Shown here one piece after another: positions 1 through 9,398 of a stretch of DNA of 64,000 nucleotides (within the stretch, counting starts at the first letter, position 1; each line of letters begins with the position of its first letter). Source of the stretch: Deferribacteres bacterium (GTDB lineage: Bacteria; Zhuqueibacterota; Zhuqueibacteria; Zhuqueibacterales; Geothermadaptataceae); NCBI GenBank assembly GCA_020633675.1, contig JACKDE010000005.1, forward strand, positions 310,001-374,000. The letters run 5' to 3'. The position numbers were made by a program, and so were the translations under genes. Below the pieces are notes generated by a model. That model was not told the DNA's origin, did no database searches, and saw nothing but the letters and a program-made list of their open reading frames with translations.

Positions 1-653
1 TCGTCGATTTTGCAATCATAAACTAAAATATTGACTCCCGCAACTACGGCACGCTCCAACTCATCCCTGTAAGCAGGATCGATAAGCACTGCAGGCCGAA
101 AAGTGTGGGTATCTTCGCGTTGTACAAGAAAAAAAAGCGTCGCAAGCTCACCCTGATCAACCATCGCCGATAATTCGCGCAAATGCTTGCGGCCGCGCTC
201 TGTTGGCGCATCCGGAAACATCGCAAAACCTGCATCGGCAAGCGTAACGCTCTTGATTTCGATATAGTGTTTGCGAGCTCCCTGCTGCAGCAACACATCG
301 ATGCGGCTGTTGTTGCCATAGGGCACTTCGCGCTGAATGTGGTCAAATACGCTCAAATCTTCAATCTGCCGCGCTGCAACCGCTTCCTCGACGATTGCAT
401 TGGCGCGCATTGGATTGACACCTACCCATCGCGATGCCACTTTTATGAGCTCAAGCGTGTGTTTGAGTTTGCGGCGCGGATTTGACGAGGCAGAAAGCAG
501 GACCTCACTGCCCGGCTCTGAGCAGCCAAGCATGCTACCGGGATTCGGACAATGTGCTGTAATTCTTTCGCCAGAGGGCAGAATCACATCGCATAAGAAT
601 CGCTTGTAGCGTTTCTCTAAAATCCCTTTTTGCAAGGATTGATTGAATTTCAC
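1..653 (-). CDS. sfsA: SfsA family protein (DNA/RNA nuclease SfsA), 3' end cut by window edge
   Basis: Reading the minus strand from a GTG at 653 gives 217 uninterrupted codons to the window edge. The product carries the SfsA hallmarks: CPNPGSMLGC near residue 35, a following KLKHTLELI segment, a GVNPMRAN segment, SRIDVLL and HYIEIKSVT in the middle, and QGELATLFFLVQR plus a FRPAVLIDPAY stretch near the end. SfsA proteins are usually about 230 residues, so only some 15 are missing. The family was named for sugar fermentation stimulation and has a PD-(D/E)XK nuclease-like fold; its cellular role is poorly defined. The GTG start overlaps the TGA of the upstream galT-like gene (GTGA), which points to translational coupling. 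The identification is firm; the physiological role is not. Confidence 0.88.
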   Translation of the reverse strand, partial: MKFNQSLQKGILEKRYKRFLCDVILPSGERITAHCPNPGSMLGCSEPGSEVLLSASSNPRRKLKHTLELIKVASRWVGVNPMRANAIVEEAVAARQIEDLSVFDHIQREVPYGNNSRIDVLLQQGARKHYIEIKSVTLADAGFAMFPDAPTERGRKHLRELSAMVDQGELATLFFLVQREDTHTFRPAVLIDPAYRDELERAVVAGVNILVYDCKID

Positions 654-1687
654 TGATCGTTTGTTTTTCTAAGCAGCGAGGTCGCAAGCTCTGGCGGAAC
701 CGGATTGATTTCAAAACCCGAATCACGATCAAAGTTTTTGGTGTCGGTCAGGTTTGGCGTCAATTCGATATGCCAGTGAAAATCTCGCTCCAGGGTTTTC
801 CAATAATTTTTTCGTTTGCCGGCTGCGATGTTCGGCCCGGAATGCAACGACAGTGCGTACCGAAAATCGCCCAGGACTGTGCTGAAGCGCTTCCAGAGGT
901 CATGGAAAAGCGAAGCCAGATCATGCAACTCGTTGTTCCATTCAAAAAAAGCCTCATGCCGCTTTGGCAAAATCACGACCTGAAACGGCCGCTGCGACGC
1001 GAATGGCGAAAGCACGATAAAGGCTTGATTCTCAAGCACAACCCGCGCTTCCATGCTCTGCTCCTGGTGGATAATGTCGCAAAAAAGGCAGCGCTCCTTG
1101 TTGGCAAAATGCATCTCTGCGTTCATCAACTCTGCCTTCACACGAAACGGTGTGATCGGGCTGGCCAACAGATGCGAAAAAGAATGATTCGATTTGCTAT
1201 CATCAAAATCCCCATGCAGCTTATGCAAAAGCACATATCTGAAGCGGGTATCAAGCTTGAGATCGAGAATGCGGCTTTTGTACACTGCGAAAACATCTTC
1301 AAATTGCTGCACGGAAAAATGTTGAAAAAACTCGCCATGCCGAGGCGTTTCGACGATGATCTCACGCGCGCCAATGCCATCCATCAAATCATACAAACCC
1401 AGCCCGCGATTGTTCAACTCACCATGAATTTGCAGCAAGGGATATACTTCCGGTACCACCCGTACACTCCAATTGGCTTCATTTGCCAAGCCACCCATAC
1501 GTCGAATCGCATAAATTTCAGACGGTGTTTCATATTCGTGATGCTCGCAATATTCGCAGGCATCCGCTGAATTCGCCGCATGCTGAAGCTGCGATCGGCT
1601 GATCAACGCATCGATATCAATCTTGCGATTTTCAACAATGACCCATCTTCCGGAAACAGGATCTCGCCGCAATTCATTCTTTTCCAC
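650..1687 (-). CDS. Galactose-1-phosphate uridylyltransferase-like protein with altered active site
   Basis: 345 residues with two HIT-like halves typical of GalT. A zinc-type CEYC pair lies at residues 44-47 and CLFC around 199-202; the second half ends with FHWHIELTPN, as in bacterial GalT. GalT exchanges UMP between UDP-glucose and galactose-1-phosphate through a uridylylated histidine in an HxHxQ motif. Here the aligned segment reads HSFSH (168-172): the nucleophilic position is Phe170 and the Gln position is His. The fold is clear but classical GalT chemistry is doubtful, so the protein may be a relative with another role or be inactive. The start overlaps the end of ybeY by 14 bases and the stop overlaps sfsA, so it sits inside the phoH-pgpH-ybeY operon. 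Confidence 0.8.
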   Translation of the reverse strand: MEKNELRRDPVSGRWVIVENRKIDIDALISRSQLQHAANSADACEYCEHHEYETPSEIYAIRRMGGLANEANWSVRVVPEVYPLLQIHGELNNRGLGLYDLMDGIGAREIIVETPRHGEFFQHFSVQQFEDVFAVYKSRILDLKLDTRFRYVLLHKLHGDFDDSKSNHSFSHLLASPITPFRVKAELMNAEMHFANKERCLFCDIIHQEQSMEARVVLENQAFIVLSPFASQRPFQVVILPKRHEAFFEWNNELHDLASLFHDLWKRFSTVLGDFRYALSLHSGPNIAAGKRKNYWKTLERDFHWHIELTPNLTDTKNFDRDSGFEINPVPPELATSLLRKTNDQ

Positions 1688-2114
1688 GGTGTTGCTCTTT
1701 CACATATTGTTCAAGAAATTGATCTTCAAGTTGCCGCATTTCCTCGCGCCCGGTCTCGGTGTGGTCATCAAAACCCAGCACATGCAGTACGCCATGAACA
1801 ACCAATCGTGCCAATTCAACCGAAAGCTCACAGCCGTAGTCTTCTGCATTGGCAGCCGCCACTTCTGGACAAATGTAAACATCCGCCAACACGCGGCCAT
1901 CGGGACTTTCACCAAGATTGAAGGCGATGACATCCGTTTCATAGCTGCGCTTCAGATAGCTTTTATTAATTTCAACGATTTCAAGGCGCGAGACAAAAGT
2001 GAGCGAGAGCTCGCATTGTTTTTTTTGGTAGACTTGCCAGACTTGATTTGCAAGCTTACGCAAACCACGACGATCAATATTTTTCAGCGGGCTTGTATTG
2101 TTGGTTTTGATCAT
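1674..2114 (-). CDS. ybeY: Endoribonuclease YbeY (rRNA maturation factor)
   Basis: 146 residues, normal for the family. The C-terminal half carries the zinc site HGVLHVLGFDDH (three His), followed by REEM. YbeY is a metal-dependent endoribonuclease involved in 16S rRNA 3' end maturation and late 70S quality control. It begins two bases after the stop of the HD-domain gene and overlaps the galT-like start. The order phoH - 7TM-HD - ybeY is conserved widely in bacteria and supports the call. No truncation or odd residue is visible. Confidence 0.93.
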   Translation of the reverse strand: MIKTNNTSPLKNIDRRGLRKLANQVWQVYQKKQCELSLTFVSRLEIVEINKSYLKRSYETDVIAFNLGESPDGRVLADVYICPEVAAANAEDYGCELSVELARLVVHGVLHVLGFDDHTETGREEMRQLEDQFLEQYVKEQHRGKE

Positions 2115-2116
2115 GC

Positions 2117-4489
2117 CTAAAGCGCTTTGACGACCTTCTCTTCTTTCGCCAAATCAGTCAAAGCCTGCTCGGGTTTTTCGCCTGGGAACAAACGGTCCTG
2201 ATTGGGGTATTCAATGCGGCCATGAAAAATGCCGGTTAAAATTTGTACAAATGCCTCCTGAATCAGTGTCAATTCACGCAAAGTCAATGGCGATTCATCG
2301 AGCTCACAATTCTTAAACCGGTCATCGATTATGCTGTTCACCATCCCGCGCAGCCGGCTGACCGACGGCTCTCTGAGCGTGCGTGAGGCGGCTTCGACTG
2401 TATCTGCCAGCATCACAATGCCAGTTTCCTTGGTTTGCGGCTTCGGGCCTGGATAGCGAAAATCGGTCTCACTGATTTCTTTATCTTCGACTTTTTCGAG
2501 CGCCTTGTTATAAAAATAGCTGATCAGGTTGGTGCCGTGGTGCTCTGCTATAAATGCCTGAATTTCTTTCGGCAACCGGTTTTCCTGCGCAATTTCGAGA
2601 CCGCGCTTGACGTGGCTGACAATGATCAAATAGCTCATGCTTGGTGACAGCTTGTCGTGTGGATTTTTGCCACCCTTTTGGTTTTCGACAAAGTAATCCG
2701 GCTTATCCATCTTGCCAATATCATGATAATATGCCCCGACGCGTGTCAACAGCGAGTTAGCGCCGATGGCTTCGGCTGCCGCTTCAGACAGAGAACCGAC
2801 CAATATGCTATGGTGATACGTGCCGGGCGCACGCATCGCCAGTTTGCGTAGCAGAGGCTTATTCAAATCGGACAGCTCGAGTAGCGTTGCGTCAGTCGTC
2901 ATATCAAAAACATATTCAAATATTGCCATCAAGCCGTAGGTGATAACCGGGCATAAAAATCCGTTGCTGATGCCATAGACCAGACTATTGAGCGATGTTT
3001 CAAATGCGGTGTAGCGCGACAACTCCAGTGCGATAATTGAAATGACATACCCCAGAGAAACCCACAAAACCGATTTAAAAATCCACGATCGTGAGCGCAC
3101 TCTGCGCACCGATAAAATGCTGGTTGCACCGACAACCAATGTGATGGTCAGAACACCAAAATCATTTCCGCGCATGCCGGCCAGCAGCAAACCCATCGTG
3201 ATCGTGCCCATAAATCCGACTTGTGCATTGAAAAAAATGGTCAACAGCATCGATGCGATCGCCACGGGCACAAGATACTCAGACAAGGCTACCTCGCCGA
3301 GCAAATAGCCGATAAAAAGCACAATTAAGATACTGATGGTGATCATCAGTATCTTACGGACATCGGCAAGAATTTCAGGTTCGGACAGACGGAGATACAC
3401 AACCAGAAGCAGAATGCTCAGCACCACGAACACCGTTTTGCCGAGCAACGGAATGAGGGTGCCAGCAGTATTGCTATCATCTTCTCGCAACTCGAGCGCT
3501 TCTGCCAACGAGTTGAGTTTTTGAATATGTTCCTTGGTGATTTTCTCATGGCTATCGATGATTTTCTCATCCTTCAAAACGGTGCCACGTGCTTTAGGTA
3601 CCAGTGCTTCGGCTGCCTTGATACGGTTAAGTGTAATCTCTTCCTGATAAATCAGATTTGGCCTCAGCAAGGTACTCAGGATATAGTAGCCAGCTTTCAC
3701 GGCATCGCTGCGGTCAAAATTATTGGTCAGCTTATCCTGGATAACAGCATTAACGGTCTCAATATCGCTATATGAGGATATCTGTCCAACATATTCATTT
3801 TTGCCGTCATCGATTGCAATTTTGGTTGGGGCATTCGGAATGCTTTGCGCAGCAATATTCAGAACACCGACGGAATAGATATCCTGCGTAACCGAAATAA
3901 GCACATCGCGAAATTGCTTAAAAGGGATCAGCTCTTCTTCTGGATTATTTTGAGGCGTGGACTTATTCTGTTTGAGCTTCACGGCAGGAGCGGTTTGCAA
4001 ACGCAGCTTGTGGGTAAAGAAGTTCATATCCTCGTCAGGCACAATGATTTTGAAGCTGCCAAACACTGCACCGAGTCGCCGCGACTTCAAGCTATCGCTA
4101 AGCGCGCTGCGCAACACCACATCAGTAGAATCGAGCAGATTCCGCAATTCCTGCAAATGAATATTCGAAATGCTGTCAAGTTGTACGAACACGGGTGCGA
4201 CAGCCCGTCGGGCATCAAGCTTGTCCTTCTCATATTGCTCTTTTGTCTTGTTGATCGAAAAGCTAAATGGTGCGACGATTTGCTCGCCAACGTAAATTTC
4301 GCCTTCCTTCAAATCAGAGTACTGGTAGGATTTGCCGCGCGGGAACATCAGCACGACTGCGATCACGGCGACACAGCCGATGAGAATTTTCGGCAAATGC
4401 GACTGTCCGCTGAGATCGCCCTTGCCTGCCAAGCTTTTTTTGATTTTGTTAAAATGCGGCGCAAGTTTACCAAAAAGTGATGTGGACAT
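2117..4489 (-). CDS. 7TM-HD family phosphohydrolase, PgpH-like (probable cyclic-di-AMP phosphodiesterase)
   Basis: 790 residues. A single membrane segment (about 35-52) is followed by a large extracytoplasmic 7TMR-HDED region (to about 340). A multi-span block (about 350-545) and a cytoplasmic HD domain follow: HH at 559-560, HD at about 589-590, HH in AEHHGTN near 650, and a later D in MLADTVEAA. In PgpH of Listeria this architecture hydrolyses c-di-AMP; activity here is inferred from family. The start is supported by GAGGAACA directly upstream. It lies 11 bases downstream of phoH and 2 bases before ybeY, so the three genes are very likely co-transcribed. Confidence 0.9.
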   Translation of the reverse strand: MSTSLFGKLAPHFNKIKKSLAGKGDLSGQSHLPKILIGCVAVIAVVLMFPRGKSYQYSDLKEGEIYVGEQIVAPFSFSINKTKEQYEKDKLDARRAVAPVFVQLDSISNIHLQELRNLLDSTDVVLRSALSDSLKSRRLGAVFGSFKIIVPDEDMNFFTHKLRLQTAPAVKLKQNKSTPQNNPEEELIPFKQFRDVLISVTQDIYSVGVLNIAAQSIPNAPTKIAIDDGKNEYVGQISSYSDIETVNAVIQDKLTNNFDRSDAVKAGYYILSTLLRPNLIYQEEITLNRIKAAEALVPKARGTVLKDEKIIDSHEKITKEHIQKLNSLAEALELREDDSNTAGTLIPLLGKTVFVVLSILLLVVYLRLSEPEILADVRKILMITISILIVLFIGYLLGEVALSEYLVPVAIASMLLTIFFNAQVGFMGTITMGLLLAGMRGNDFGVLTITLVVGATSILSVRRVRSRSWIFKSVLWVSLGYVISIIALELSRYTAFETSLNSLVYGISNGFLCPVITYGLMAIFEYVFDMTTDATLLELSDLNKPLLRKLAMRAPGTYHHSILVGSLSEAAAEAIGANSLLTRVGAYYHDIGKMDKPDYFVENQKGGKNPHDKLSPSMSYLIIVSHVKRGLEIAQENRLPKEIQAFIAEHHGTNLISYFYNKALEKVEDKEISETDFRYPGPKPQTKETGIVMLADTVEAASRTLREPSVSRLRGMVNSIIDDRFKNCELDESPLTLRELTLIQEAFVQILTGIFHGRIEYPNQDRLFPGEKPEQALTDLAKEEKVVKAL

Positions 4490-4500
4490 TGTTCCTCTAA

Positions 4501-5475
4501 CTATTTTTGAGCGTTATGCGCGTTGTATGCATTGATAATATCGCGAACTAATCGGTGCCGCACAACATCATTTTCAGATAAATAAACAAAATCGATTCCA
4601 GCCACGTCGCTCAAAATCGCTTGCGCCTGAATCAATCCCGACTCGGTACCGGGAGGCAAATCAATCTGGGTGATATCTCCAGTAACGATGGCCTTTGAAC
4701 CGATTCCCAGCCTTGTAAGAAACATTTTCATCTGTTTCGGCGTCGTGTTTTGCGCTTCATCCAAAATAACAAAGGCATTGTTAATGGTGCGACCACGCAT
4801 ATATGCCAAAGGAATGACCTCAACGATTTTGGTATCAAGATAACGCTGTAATTTATCGAATTGCAGCATATCCGACAACGCATCGTAGAGCGGCCGCAAA
4901 TAGGGATCGACTTTTTCGAGCAGATCACCGGGAAGGAATCCCAGGCTCTCTCCAGCTTCGACGGCAGGTCTGGTCAACACAATGCGTGACACCTGACGAT
5001 CGCGCAGGTTTGCGACAGCCAGTGCAACAGCTAGGTAGGTTTTGCCAGTACCGGCAGGCCCTATCGCAAAGGTCAAATCGTTCTGCGCGGCTTTATCGAT
5101 ATACTTGGCTTGTGCCGGAGTTTTGGCGCGAATTGCCGAATCCTTGGTATACAAAATGGGTGCCCATTCCTGATGTTCAAGCCGTTCTGCTTCGCCGCCG
5201 TTGCTCTTTTTGCCCAACACACTGATGATCGCATCGATATCTCGTTCATCAAACTCTTTGTGCCGATTGTAGAGCAGAATCAGTTCTGTAAAAACCTTCT
5301 CTGCAGCTTCGACTTCATCGGGTGTGCCACGCAAAATAATGGTGGAACCGCGCACGGTAATTTTTGCTGAAAGTGCGGATTCAATTTTTTTCAGCTTTCG
5401 ATCGCTGTAGCCAAGAAATACAGACTGATCGATGCCGCTGATATCGAGGTTTTTTACAATAGACTTTTCTGCCAA
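4501..5475 (-). CDS. phoH: PhoH family ATPase
   Basis: 324 residues from a TTG start at 5475, chosen because GGGAGA lies seven bases upstream; an earlier TTG at 5490 overlaps that ribosome site. An N-terminal KH-like segment (to about 85) precedes the PhoH ATPase core. That core has Walker A GPAGTGKT (about 139-146), the PhoH signature with LTRPAVEAGE and LGFLPGDL, and Walker B FVILDEAQN. PhoH-like proteins are cytoplasmic ATPases linked to RNA metabolism; the exact activity is unsettled. First gene of the phoH-pgpH-ybeY-galT-sfsA operon. Confidence 0.92.
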   Translation of the reverse strand: MAEKSIVKNLDISGIDQSVFLGYSDRKLKKIESALSAKITVRGSTIILRGTPDEVEAAEKVFTELILLYNRHKEFDERDIDAIISVLGKKSNGGEAERLEHQEWAPILYTKDSAIRAKTPAQAKYIDKAAQNDLTFAIGPAGTGKTYLAVALAVANLRDRQVSRIVLTRPAVEAGESLGFLPGDLLEKVDPYLRPLYDALSDMLQFDKLQRYLDTKIVEVIPLAYMRGRTINNAFVILDEAQNTTPKQMKMFLTRLGIGSKAIVTGDITQIDLPPGTESGLIQAQAILSDVAGIDFVYLSENDVVRHRLVRDIINAYNAHNAQK

Positions 5476-5620
5476 GTCGCTTTCTCCCAATAAAAAAAGC
5501 CCCTACGAGAAGAAACGAGCCTTCCATAAGAGCTTCCTGTTAAAGCATAGCACGTCTAAGCTTCAGAATCGGTGCGTTCAAGTGCGATAACTTCCTTGTT
5601 ACTCCGAAGTGTCCTAAAAC

Positions 5621-5657
5621 AAAATCAGGCTATAAGCATTGCATCTTATAGCCTGAT
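5621..5657 (-). terminator. Intrinsic terminator of the LysM gene
   Basis: A perfect 13-bp inverted repeat (ATCAGGCTATAAG and its complement, 5624-5636 and 5645-5657) encloses an 8-base loop. On the minus strand it is followed by TTTTGTTTT. It lies 30 bases past the stop of the LysM gene and before phoH. Confidence 0.8.
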
Positions 5658-5687
5658 CTCAAACTCTGCCCAAATTATACGTTTTGC

Positions 5688-6536
5688 TTAGCGGGGGATC
5701 GACAGCACTGCGTGCGGATAGATCGTATTGGAGTCGCCGCCAGCGCCTTCGATGTGCGCTTTGTTGGCTTCGTACAATTTGGTCCACTGCGTCGGGTCGC
5801 CGTATACTTCTGCTTTGCCTGCGATTTTATGCAGGAAATCGCCTTTAGCAACGACATATTCGTTCGGGCCGGAACCACGCTGCAGTTTGAAAACCTGGTC
5901 AGGATAGATCAGGTCAGGATTTGCAATTTGTTCCTGGTTGTAGGAATAAATTTTGATCCATTGATAGGGATCGCCGTATTCATTGCCGGAGATTTTCCAG
6001 AGGTAGTCGCCGCGCATTACGGTGTACTCGTCGTACATTGCTTTCGGCATTTTGTTGCGCAAATCGGTAATTTTTCCTTCGATACGAGCAACCGAGTTTT
6101 GCATTTCCGTCAACGCATAGATTTTGTTTTCTTTCATCGAATTCAGGCGTGATTCGATGTCATCCAACTCTGCTCTGCGTTTGAATAGTTCTTCCGGAGA
6201 CAGACGGCTCAAGCCATCAACTTCTCGCTCCAAGGCCTGCAGTTGTTGTCTGTAAGCTTCTACGCCAGCAGCATCAGAACCAACCATTGCGTAAATTTCA
6301 TCCCACAATGCTTTAGCTTGTTGATCCGTGCTGGTGATTTCCTGATTGATGCTGTTTTTGCTTTCTTCACAAGCCTGCAGGTCTGCTTGTGCTTGCGCTT
6401 CACGATCTTTTGCCTGCTGCAACTGGGCGTTGTATTCTTCCATGCTCATTTTCTCTTGAGCAAATGCTGAAGCAGAGAAGAAGAGCGCGAGACTCCCAAC
6501 AGCCAGAATCAGGCCACTTCTATATAGAGATTTCAT
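5688..6536 (-). CDS. Secreted coiled-coil protein with two C-terminal LysM domains
   Basis: 282 residues. An N-terminal signal peptide (to about residue 26, ending SASAFA) is followed by a long charged, glutamine-rich helical region (about 28-165). Two LysM-type repeats close the protein: YTVMRGDYLWKISG (from 171) and YVVAKGDFLHKIAG (from 227), each ending in a YPDQVFKL or YPHAVLSI segment. LysM modules bind peptidoglycan, so a periplasmic cell-wall or envelope-spacing role is likely; no catalytic domain is seen. The start has GAGGAG seven bases upstream. It follows a small lipoprotein gene by 39 bases and ends at a strong terminator, so the pair is likely one transcript. Confidence 0.85.
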   Translation of the reverse strand: MKSLYRSGLILAVGSLALFFSASAFAQEKMSMEEYNAQLQQAKDREAQAQADLQACEESKNSINQEITSTDQQAKALWDEIYAMVGSDAAGVEAYRQQLQALEREVDGLSRLSPEELFKRRAELDDIESRLNSMKENKIYALTEMQNSVARIEGKITDLRNKMPKAMYDEYTVMRGDYLWKISGNEYGDPYQWIKIYSYNQEQIANPDLIYPDQVFKLQRGSGPNEYVVAKGDFLHKIAGKAEVYGDPTQWTKLYEANKAHIEGAGGDSNTIYPHAVLSIPR

Positions 6537-6575
6537 TTTCCAACTCCTCGCTATTTTTTCGTTAAAAATCTTCGC

Positions 6576-6854
6576 TTAATTGCCCCAATTCGCCAGACGA
6601 GCACTGACAGCCTGTTTTTCGTCTTCAGCTTTTTGCAGCTCACTTTTCTTTTGCGAAAGTTGGTTTTCTAGATTGGCTTTCTCGTTATTACAATCGCGAA
6701 GGGCCTGTTCAGCCGAGTTTGCAGCTTGTTGCGCTTGAGCAAGCGCCTGCAGCTCTTGTTCGTTCGGGTGTCTGCTGCATCCCAGTATCGTCAATGATGC
6801 AGAGAAACTCAGCAGCACTACCCATCTCATAGTTTTCCCGAAGGTCTTAGTCAT
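6576..6854 (-). CDS. Small coiled-coil lipoprotein
   Basis: 92 residues from the ATG at 6854, preferred because GGAGG lies eight bases upstream; the frame is open further but with no ribosome site. A lipoprotein signal peptide ends in LTILGC, and the mature part is almost wholly a predicted alpha-helical coiled coil rich in Gln, Glu and Lys. Small Lpp-like lipoproteins of this kind often tether the outer membrane to peptidoglycan or act as periplasmic spacers. Pairing with a LysM protein with a similar coiled coil suggests a joint envelope role, which is inference. No named family recognised. Confidence 0.8.
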   Translation of the reverse strand: MTKTFGKTMRWVVLLSFSASLTILGCSRHPNEQELQALAQAQQAANSAEQALRDCNNEKANLENQLSQKKSELQKAEDEKQAVSARLANWGN

Positions 6855-7074
6855 GCCGGATACCTCCTTCCATAGTTCCTTCCCGCCGTTCATCTTTAAT
6901 ACCGACAGCAACAATTTTAGCCATCGGAGAGAGTTGTTTTTTAACGACTAATGGCGAATTGGGCTAATTATAGCAATTAAAAAACACATTGTCAAGTAAA
7001 AAGTACCAACACCATGGCTTCACAAAAACATCGCCCAATAGCCTTGTCTTGTTTTCATCGATTCGCAGAAAAAC

Positions 7075-8838
7075 TTATTGCCGCAGCCGGATGTGCAATT
7101 CCTGCAACTGCTTCTCATCAACTGTATTCGGCGAGCCATCCATCAGCGATACGGCGCTGTTGGTTTTCGGAAAAGCGATCACATCACGTATGGACTTGCG
7201 CCCTGCCAGCAACATGACCAGCCTGTCAAAACCAAATGCGATGCCGCCGTGCGGAGGTGCGCCATACTCAAAAGCATCCAGCAAGAAGCCGAATTTGTTG
7301 CGCGCTTCTTCCTCGCCGATATTGAGCAGCGAAAACATTTTGTTCTGTAAATCGCGCTTGTGGATACGGATGCTGCCACCAGCAATCTCATTGCCATTCA
7401 GCACCAAATCGTAGGCTTTTGCACGCGCTTTTTCGGGAGCGCTGTCGAGCAAGTGCAAATCGTCTTCCATCGGCGAGGTAAACGGATGATGACGCGCCAC
7501 ATAGCGCTGCTCTTCCGGATCGTACTCGAGCAGCGGGAATTCCGTGACCCACAACAGGGCATTGCGATCTTCAGGAATCAGATTCTCATTTTTGGCCACA
7601 TGCAAACGCAAATCGCCCAACACTTCATTTGCATGCTGCAATTTATCTGCAACGATCAGCAACAGATCATTGGCCACTGCACCGAACTCCTCCAACACTG
7701 CGGTTCGTATCTCATCGGAGAAAAATTGCTTCAAATTGCTATCCCAATCGTCTGCACCGATTTTGATCGCAACCAAGCCTTTAGCCCCGGCATTTTTGGC
7801 AAATTCGGTAAGTTTGTCTATTTTGCTGCGTGAAAAACTGGCACCACCAGGCACACAAATCCCCTTGATGGCGCCGCCATGTTCGAGTGTATCATTGAAA
7901 ACGCGGAACGAAGAGCCGGCAACGGTCTGGGAAAGATCGACCAATTCCAGGCCGAAACGGGTATCCGGTTTATCGGAGCCATACGTATTCATGGCCTCGT
8001 CCCAGGTGATGCGGCGAAACGATTTCGGGAGCTCGGCGCCCAAACAATCGTTCAGAATTTTGCCCATTAGCTCCTCGACCATACTATACACATCTTCGGC
8101 CTCCACAAAGCTCATTTCCACGTCGATTTGAGTGAACTCCGGCTGGCGGTCCGCGCGCAAGTCTTCATCCCGAAAGCATTTGACAATCTGAAAATAACGA
8201 TCGAAACCGGCAACCATCAGCAATTGTTTGTAGGTTTGCGGCGATTGCGGCAATGCATAAAATTTGCCGGAATGGATACGGCTGGGCACAAGATAATCGC
8301 GGGCACCTTCGGGCGTGCTGCGCATCAAAATCGGAGTTTCCACCTCAATAAAATCATTTTCATCAAAAAACCGCCGAACGGTTTGATAGACTTTGTGGCG
8401 CAACAACATACTCCTCTGCATCACAGGCCGCCGCAAGTCGAGATAGCGGTATTTCAAGCGCAAATCTTCGGAAGCTTCAACTTCGTTATTGATCGCAAAA
8501 GGAGGCGTTAGGGCTGCATTGAGAACAGTCATTTTCTGGGCGATCACTTCAATTTCGCCGGTGGCAATATTTTGATTGCCCATGCCTTCCGGCCGTGTGT
8601 GGACCTCGCCTTGCACTTCAATCACGAACTCGCTGCGCAATTGCTTGCTTTCCTGATGCAGCGCTTCGTCTTCCGGGTTGAAAACGATTTGTGTCAAACC
8701 ATAGCGGTCGCGCAAATCGATAAAAATGACGCCGCCATGGTCGCGCCATTTCGAAACCCACCCCATAAGCGTGACCTTCTTGCCCACATCTGCGCCACGC
8801 AATGCTCCGCATGTATGGCTTCTTTTCATTGTTCGCAT
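7075..8838 (-). CDS. aspS: Aspartate--tRNA ligase
   Basis: 587 residues, the usual length of bacterial-type AspRS. It has an N-terminal OB-fold anticodon-binding domain (about 1-105), class II motif 2 with FRDEDLRADRQPEF, a GAD insert, and motif 3 GIAFGFDRLVML near residue 535. It charges tRNA-Asp with aspartate; whether it also misacylates tRNA-Asn cannot be decided by eye. GGAG lies eight bases before the ATG at 8838. It is flanked by about 220 bases on the downstream side and 127 on the upstream side, so it looks monocistronic. Confidence 0.96.
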   Translation of the reverse strand: MRTMKRSHTCGALRGADVGKKVTLMGWVSKWRDHGGVIFIDLRDRYGLTQIVFNPEDEALHQESKQLRSEFVIEVQGEVHTRPEGMGNQNIATGEIEVIAQKMTVLNAALTPPFAINNEVEASEDLRLKYRYLDLRRPVMQRSMLLRHKVYQTVRRFFDENDFIEVETPILMRSTPEGARDYLVPSRIHSGKFYALPQSPQTYKQLLMVAGFDRYFQIVKCFRDEDLRADRQPEFTQIDVEMSFVEAEDVYSMVEELMGKILNDCLGAELPKSFRRITWDEAMNTYGSDKPDTRFGLELVDLSQTVAGSSFRVFNDTLEHGGAIKGICVPGGASFSRSKIDKLTEFAKNAGAKGLVAIKIGADDWDSNLKQFFSDEIRTAVLEEFGAVANDLLLIVADKLQHANEVLGDLRLHVAKNENLIPEDRNALLWVTEFPLLEYDPEEQRYVARHHPFTSPMEDDLHLLDSAPEKARAKAYDLVLNGNEIAGGSIRIHKRDLQNKMFSLLNIGEEEARNKFGFLLDAFEYGAPPHGGIAFGFDRLVMLLAGRKSIRDVIAFPKTNSAVSLMDGSPNTVDEKQLQELHIRLRQ

Positions 8839-8965
8839 GTAGTCAACTCCATCGTATACTATTTTCAGATCAAAAATTCGATACTGGCGACGCTATAATC
8901 CTGGCACCGTTTAAGATTGGACTGTGCGGGTTGCCATTATCCGCAACACACAAAGACATCTTCAT

Positions 8966-9385
8966 TTATAATTGAAGCAAAAAATGGTGGCTGGAAATAT
9001 GAAAACCTTCGCGTAAATAAAAGCGATGAGCGCCGAATCGCTGCACGCCGGAATCTAAATGTATCTCCCGACAACGGCTCTTTTTGCCGTAGGATTTCAA
9101 CCAGTCGATCAAAAGCTTGCCTGCGCCATTAGAACGATAGCGCGCATCGGTTACCAAATCATCGACATAAATATGTCTGCCCCAGGCCAGCTTGACAGCA
9201 ACCACAAATCCGGCCACGCACAGCACGTGGCCATCTGCTTCGACATAGGCGATTTGGTAGCCGGCTTTGCGCTGCTCCTGCATTTGCCTGATGACGGTTT
9301 GCCTGTCATATTGGCTTCGCAGTTGCAGCATGGTATCGGCAACTTTTTGCAATTCTTTATCGGATGAGACCAACTTGACTTGCAT
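8966..9385 (-). CDS. GNAT family N-acetyltransferase
   Basis: 139 residues from the ATG at 9385, which has AGGAG ten bases upstream. The acetyl-CoA binding segment reads VDDLVTDARYRSNGAGKLLIDWL, matching the GNAT motif A pattern (R/Q-x-x-G-x-G/A), and the C-terminal FYLREGFHISSHHF resembles motif B. The substrate is unknown. It begins 13 bases downstream of the phosphoglycerate mutase gene and is probably co-transcribed with it, though no functional link is evident. Confidence 0.85.
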   Translation of the reverse strand: MQVKLVSSDKELQKVADTMLQLRSQYDRQTVIRQMQEQRKAGYQIAYVEADGHVLCVAGFVVAVKLAWGRHIYVDDLVTDARYRSNGAGKLLIDWLKSYGKKSRCREIHLDSGVQRFGAHRFYLREGFHISSHHFLLQL

Positions 9386-9398
9386 TTTCAGCCAGCTC

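Noticed and set aside
770..1570. Long plus-strand open frame opposite the galT-like gene
   Set aside because: It is antisense to a gene with clear family motifs and has no recognisable domain.
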